Below, piece by piece: positions 5,438 through 5,481 of a stretch of 5,481 bases of DNA. Source of the DNA: DATKQI01 sp035532755. GTDB lineage: Bacteria > Pseudomonadota > Alphaproteobacteria > Acetobacterales > Acetobacteraceae. The DNA lies in the NCBI GenBank assembly GCA_035532755.1, contig DATKQI010000183.1, positions 1 through 5,481 of the forward strand, in the 5' to 3' direction. Position 1 is the stretch's first letter. Every line of letters starts with the position of its first letter. The notes under the pieces were generated by a model that was not told the DNA's origin, did not search any database, and worked only from the letters and a program-made list of their open reading frames with translations. Both the position numbers and the translations under genes were made by a program.

Positions 5438-5481
5438 ATGGATTCCGCCACGCTGCGCGCCTTGCAGGCACCGCTGAAGCA
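5438..5481 (+). CDS. Start of a gene cut by the right edge, possibly OsmC-family
   Basis: Fourteen codons are visible (MDSATLRALQAPLK) before the window ends. An AAGGGG ribosome site precedes the ATG. The short sequence resembles the opening of some OsmC-family proteins (peroxide-responsive thiol-dependent reductases), which often begin MDxxxLRAxQAPLK; that is recollection and rests on very few residues. It lies 100 bases after the permease stop on the same strand, with no convincing terminator between, so it may belong to the same transcript. If it is OsmC-like it need not share the operon's pathway. Confidence 0.5.
   Translation, partial: MDSATLRALQAPLK

Noticed and set aside
3112..5451. 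Long open frame on the minus strand opposite the dioxygenase and permease genes (779 codons).
   Set aside because: Its translation is low-complexity and rich in His, Arg, Gln and Gly, with no domain. It mirrors two convincing plus-strand genes; rare TTA/CTA/TCA codons in GC-rich DNA explain why it stays open.

Overview
The window is very G+C-rich, with strong G/C preference at third codon positions and Shine-Dalgarno-type starts. This fits a high-GC proteobacterium. An alphaproteobacterium of the Acetobacteraceae/Rhodospirillales kind is my best guess from protein style alone, and it is not proven. There are seven genes: five appear complete or nearly so, and one is cut off at each edge. No RNA genes, insertion sequences, phage genes or CRISPR arrays are visible. 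No gene-free stretch reaches 300 bases.

Left half (1-2302): a nitrilase-superfamily amidohydrolase that looks like an N-carbamoyl-D-amino-acid hydrolase is on the minus strand and runs off the left edge. Divergent from it are a LysR-type regulator and, 45 bases further on, an Asp/Glu/hydantoin racemase family protein. A carbamoylase plus a hydantoin-racemase-like enzyme is the classic pairing of hydantoin (5-substituted hydantoin to D-amino acid) or related ureide catabolism. The hydantoinase itself is not in the window. The divergent promoter region is the only AT-rich patch on this side and contains a dyad that could be the LysR operator.

Right half (2303-5481): an IclR-type regulator on the minus strand is divergent from a phytanoyl-CoA dioxygenase family (Fe(II)/2-oxoglutarate) protein. 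That gene is followed by an anion:cation-symporter type MFS permease, probably in one operon. The IclR/dioxygenase gap is AT-rich and has a TTTCA/TGAAA inverted repeat overlapping a promoter-like sequence. The likely logic is an IclR-controlled module that imports a small organic acid and hydroxylates it. At the right edge the first 14 codons of another gene, possibly OsmC-like, are visible.

The oddest point is the junction of the two halves. The racemase and IclR genes converge with no gap. The IclR coding sequence has no stop codon where the family normally ends, and its frame stays open for another 1.6 kb antisense to the racemase and LysR genes. This looks like a lost stop or a deleted intergenic segment. 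Other small oddities are a perfect 14-bp tandem duplication spanning the LysR stop codon and a GC hairpin abutting the racemase start codon.
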